Source of the DNA: Bacteroidales bacterium
GTDB lineage: Bacteria > Bacteroidota > Bacteroidia > Bacteroidales > UBA932
Reading direction: 5' to 3'
Assembly: GCA_017399865.1 (NCBI GenBank)
Contig: JAFQAT010000059.1
Coordinates: 1 to 64,000 of the forward strand
Length of the DNA: 64,000 bases
The translations under genes were made by a program, and so were the position numbers. This document shows positions 61,774 to 64,000 of the stretch, piece after piece. Position 1 is the first letter of the stretch; the number at the start of each line of letters is the position of its first letter. The notes beneath the pieces are model-generated. The model was not told the origin of the DNA and did not search any database. It saw only the letters and a list, made by a program, of their open reading frames with translations.

Positions 61774-63216
61774 ATGTGTGAAAGAAAGACACTTCTGGCG
61801 GTAAGCGGCGGCATTGACTCCATGTGCATGGCGGAGATCTTTGTCCGCCGTTATCCTTGTGAGCTCCTGGCCATTGCACACTGCAACTTCAATCTCCGTG
61901 GCGAGGAAAGCGATGCAGACGAGCAACTTGTGCGCGGATGGGCTGATGAGCATGGGGTCCGGATTCATGTGCAGTCATTTGACACCGTGGGATTCGCTCG
62001 TGAGCATGGCATAAGCGTGGAAATGGCCGCCCGTGAGCTTCGCTACAGATGGTTTGCCCAGCTGTGTGCCAGCGAAGGATATGACGAAGTCGCTGTGGCC
62101 CATAACGCCAATGATAATGCGGAGACCCTTTTGCTGAATCTTTTGAGGGGCTCGGGAATGAAGGGGCTCGCCGGAATGTCGGCTGTCTCGCCTCTGCCAT
62201 ATTCAGAGGGCGTAGCGGCCAGGCTTGTCCGTCCTCTTCTGGACATGACCCGAAAGCAGATCGAGGGTTTCGCTCTCACCAATGGCGTGCGTTATCGTAA
62301 TGACAGTACAAATTTCTCGTCAGAATATAAGAGGAATATGCTCCGGAACGAGGTCTTCCCTGTATTTGAAAAGGTGAATCCTTCTGTTGTCAGGACAATC
62401 AACCGTGAGATGGGATATTTCGCTGAGGCGAATGAGATAGTCGCTGACTATTGCAGGAAGGAGGTTGAAGGTATATGCCATCATGAGGAACAGGGTGACG
62501 TGAGGATTTCCTACAAGGCCCTTCTCTCCAAAAAGCACTGGCGTTATCTCCTTTATCATATATTGGAACCATATGGATTCAATTCAGCGGTCCTGGCTTC
62601 CATTGAGGACCTTCTTTCTTCCGACAGGACCGTATCCGGAAAACGTTTCGATTCGAAGGATCATACCGTTCTGATGGAACGTGATCATATGCATGTCGTT
62701 CCGTTGATTACCGGTCAGGCCGGCAATGACGCTCTTCGTCATGCCCAGTCTGACTCTCTTCGTCATGCCCAGCCTGACTCTCTTCGTCATGCCCGGCCTG
62801 ACCGGGCATCTGACGCTGCCTTCATGCCCGTACGTGGAGCGGGCACATACCATGTCAACGGCCGTGCGTTCAAGGTGGAAGTTGTAGAATGGACTTCCGA
62901 TATGCCTCTGAAGCAGGCGGAAGGCGTCCTTGTCCTTGATGCCGGAAAGCTGAAGTTCCCGTTCGTGCTCCGAGGATGGCGCGACGGCGACTGGCTGATT
63001 CCTTTTGGCATGAAGGGAAAGAAAAAGGTCAGCGACCTTTTCGCTGACCTTAAATATGATTCTTCTATGAAGGCTTCCGCCGTCATGATCGCTGATGTGC
63101 AGACCGAAGGGATGGCTGATGCCCGGCATATCGCCGGAGTAGCCGGAGTGAGGATCGATGACCGTTACAAAGTGTCATCGTCAACACGGTCTGTAATCAG
63201 GATATCCGTCCTGTAA
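61774..63216 (+). CDS. tilS: tRNA(Ile)-lysidine synthase
   Basis: This 480-residue enzyme attaches lysine to C34 of tRNA-Ile2 so that it reads AUA. The PP-loop SGGIDSMC is at about residues 10-17. HCNFNLRGEESDADE near 43 and AHNANDNAETLLLNLLRGSG near 110 are also typical. A TilS C-terminal domain starts near 380 (VLRGWRDGDWLIPFGMKG). The linker between domains contains three copies of an eight-residue repeat (SLRHAQPD type, about 320-343) from a palindromic DNA insertion. The gene ends directly against the convergent sppA stop. Confidence 0.93.
   Translation: MCERKTLLAVSGGIDSMCMAEIFVRRYPCELLAIAHCNFNLRGEESDADEQLVRGWADEHGVRIHVQSFDTVGFAREHGISVEMAARELRYRWFAQLCASEGYDEVAVAHNANDNAETLLLNLLRGSGMKGLAGMSAVSPLPYSEGVAARLVRPLLDMTRKQIEGFALTNGVRYRNDSTNFSSEYKRNMLRNEVFPVFEKVNPSVVRTINREMGYFAEANEIVADYCRKEVEGICHHEEQGDVRISYKALLSKKHWRYLLYHILEPYGFNSAVLASIEDLLSSDRTVSGKRFDSKDHTVLMERDHMHVVPLITGQAGNDALRHAQSDSLRHAQPDSLRHARPDRASDAAFMPVRGAGTYHVNGRAFKVEVVEWTSDMPLKQAEGVLVLDAGKLKFPFVLRGWRDGDWLIPFGMKGKKKVSDLFADLKYDSSMKASAVMIADVQTEGMADARHIAGVAGVRIDDRYKVSSSTRSVIRISVL
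62711..62810. repeat. REP-like palindromic repeat cluster inside tilS
   Basis: Three direct 24-base units (62731-62754, 62755-62778, 62779-62802) each contain CGTCATGCCC(A/G)G(C/T)CTGAC. The last continues into a palindrome, GCCCGGCCTGACCGGGC. An inverted copy at 62711-62731 matches the third unit in 19 of 21 positions. The units are multiples of three, so the tilS frame stays open. Confidence 0.88.
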
Positions 63217-64000
63217 TTATTCCACTGAAATTACATAAGGCATGCGTGCATATGCCTTTCCTGCGTCCTGCTTTCCATAGCTCTGGAATGCTTTCTCAAT
63301 GTTCTCGAATGCTGTGCCTGCGAGTACTGTGCTCTCGCCGGTAAGGGATTCAAGAAGTGCCTCCATAGCGCTCTGCGGCTTCGGATAACCGACCACCTGA
63401 ACATCCTGGACTCCTGTCACGCCTTCGATCGAGAGGGCTGCATAATTGATCGCGTCTTCGATGGTTCCGATCTCATCGACAAGGCCGATTCCGATAGCAT
63501 CCGCACCTGTCCATACTCTTCCCTGAGCGATCTCGTCAACTCTCTCCACAGGCATGCCGCGGCCTTCTGAAACGAGCTTCGTGAACTTGTCGTAGATATT
63601 CTCCACCGATGCCTGCATATAGTCGAGCTCCTTCTGGTTGAGAGGTCTGAATCCATTGTACATATCGCTGTGTGCGTTTGAGTTCACAGGAGTGATTGTC
63701 ACATGGAGCTTGTCCTTTACGACGTCTCCCAGATCAGGAATCATGCTGAATACTCCGATAGAGCCTGTGAGGGTCGATGCGTTGGAGTAGATCTTGTCGC
63801 AGTTTGCAGATATCCAGTATCCGCCGGAAGCGGCATAGTCTCCGTATGAAGCGATGATTGGCTTGGACTCCCTGAGCAGGTCGAGCTCTGCCTTGATCTT
63901 TTCAGATGCGAGGACGCTTCCGCCCGGAGAGTTGACTCTGAGGACTACAGCATATACTGAAGAGTCTTTCCTTACATCGGAAATGATCTTTGCGAAACGG
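63217..64000 (-). CDS. sppA: Signal peptide peptidase SppA, C-terminal part
   Basis: The gene enters from the right edge; about 261 C-terminal residues are visible. The frame reads upstream of the internal methionine at 63744 to the window end, giving LRVNSPGGSVLAS and ASYGDYAASGGYWIS with the catalytic serine, then TGSIGVFSMIPDLG. This is the S49 serine protease that degrades cleaved signal peptides in the inner membrane, probably in the long double-domain form. Its stop codon directly abuts that of tilS. Confidence 0.93.
   Translation of the reverse strand, partial: RFAKIISDVRKDSSVYAVVLRVNSPGGSVLASEKIKAELDLLRESKPIIASYGDYAASGGYWISANCDKIYSNASTLTGSIGVFSMIPDLGDVVKDKLHVTITPVNSNAHSDMYNGFRPLNQKELDYMQASVENIYDKFTKLVSEGRGMPVERVDEIAQGRVWTGADAIGIGLVDEIGTIEDAINYAALSIEGVTGVQDVQVVGYPKPQSAMEALLESLTGESTVLAGTAFENIEKAFQSYGKQDAGKAYARMPYVISVE

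Noticed and set aside
62711..62810. CRISPR-like repeat array
   Set aside because: The units are contiguous 24-base direct repeats without spacers, lie in a coding frame, and have no cas genes nearby.

Overview
The window is about 64 kb of a Bacteroidota chromosome, most likely from an uncultured or gut-type member of the order Bacteroidales. The evidence is the promoter type (several exact TAnnTTTG -7 boxes with a TTTG or TTG about 19-20 bases upstream), few Shine-Dalgarno sites, and many families typical of the phylum: Omp28-related proteins, DUF6029 barrels, DUF4988-type lipoproteins, DUF3078, Porin_10, BT_3928-like and WbqC. Base composition is near 50% GC. I see no tRNA or rRNA gene, integrase, transposase, CRISPR array or SusC/SusD pair. 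No gap without a gene exceeds 300 bases; the longest (55924-56137) holds two remarkable hairpins.

Positions 1-21,900 are mostly housekeeping. A leftward group carries a probable ExbB start, asparaginase, TatD, DprA, QueA and a NUDIX hydrolase. A rightward operon runs pyrE, an SRPBCC protein, an RsmF-like methyltransferase, a TPR protein and an FtsX/LolC-type permease. Leftward again come an MltF-like transglycosylase, a large porin and the pncB-pncA NAD salvage pair. A rightward operon then pairs an AmgK-like kinase fused to a RapZ C-terminal domain with a MurU-like uridylyltransferase (probable peptidoglycan-sugar recycling) and YccF. A CPBP protease, a sugar nucleotidyltransferase, ftsB/divIC and purB follow.

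Positions 22,000-47,760 are the accessory part: eight large predicted surface lipoproteins or redox proteins and two related outer-membrane barrels. They form two copies of a DUF6029 barrel next to a DUF4988-like lipoprotein. Omp28 proteins with CxxC active-site-like motifs (one with three thioredoxin-like units), a TlpA-like thioredoxin, Fn3-like lipoproteins and an S41 protease accompany them. Housekeeping genes (a BT_3928-like redox membrane protein, tmk, folP) sit in the middle. I propose this as a possibly undescribed cell-surface thiol/disulfide or export system; its function is unknown from sequence.

Positions 47,750-64,000 return to core functions. The leftward lipid A genes are lpxD, lpxC and lpxA, followed by wbqC; lpxC lacks the fused fabZ usual in this phylum. 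The rightward rimP-nusA-infB operon has a clear promoter and a leader hairpin, and is followed by the two long palindromes, which share an apical core. Next are a FadL-type barrel, a lipoprotein of extreme composition, proS, a DUF3078 protein, tilS with an in-frame palindromic repeat insertion, and the end of sppA.
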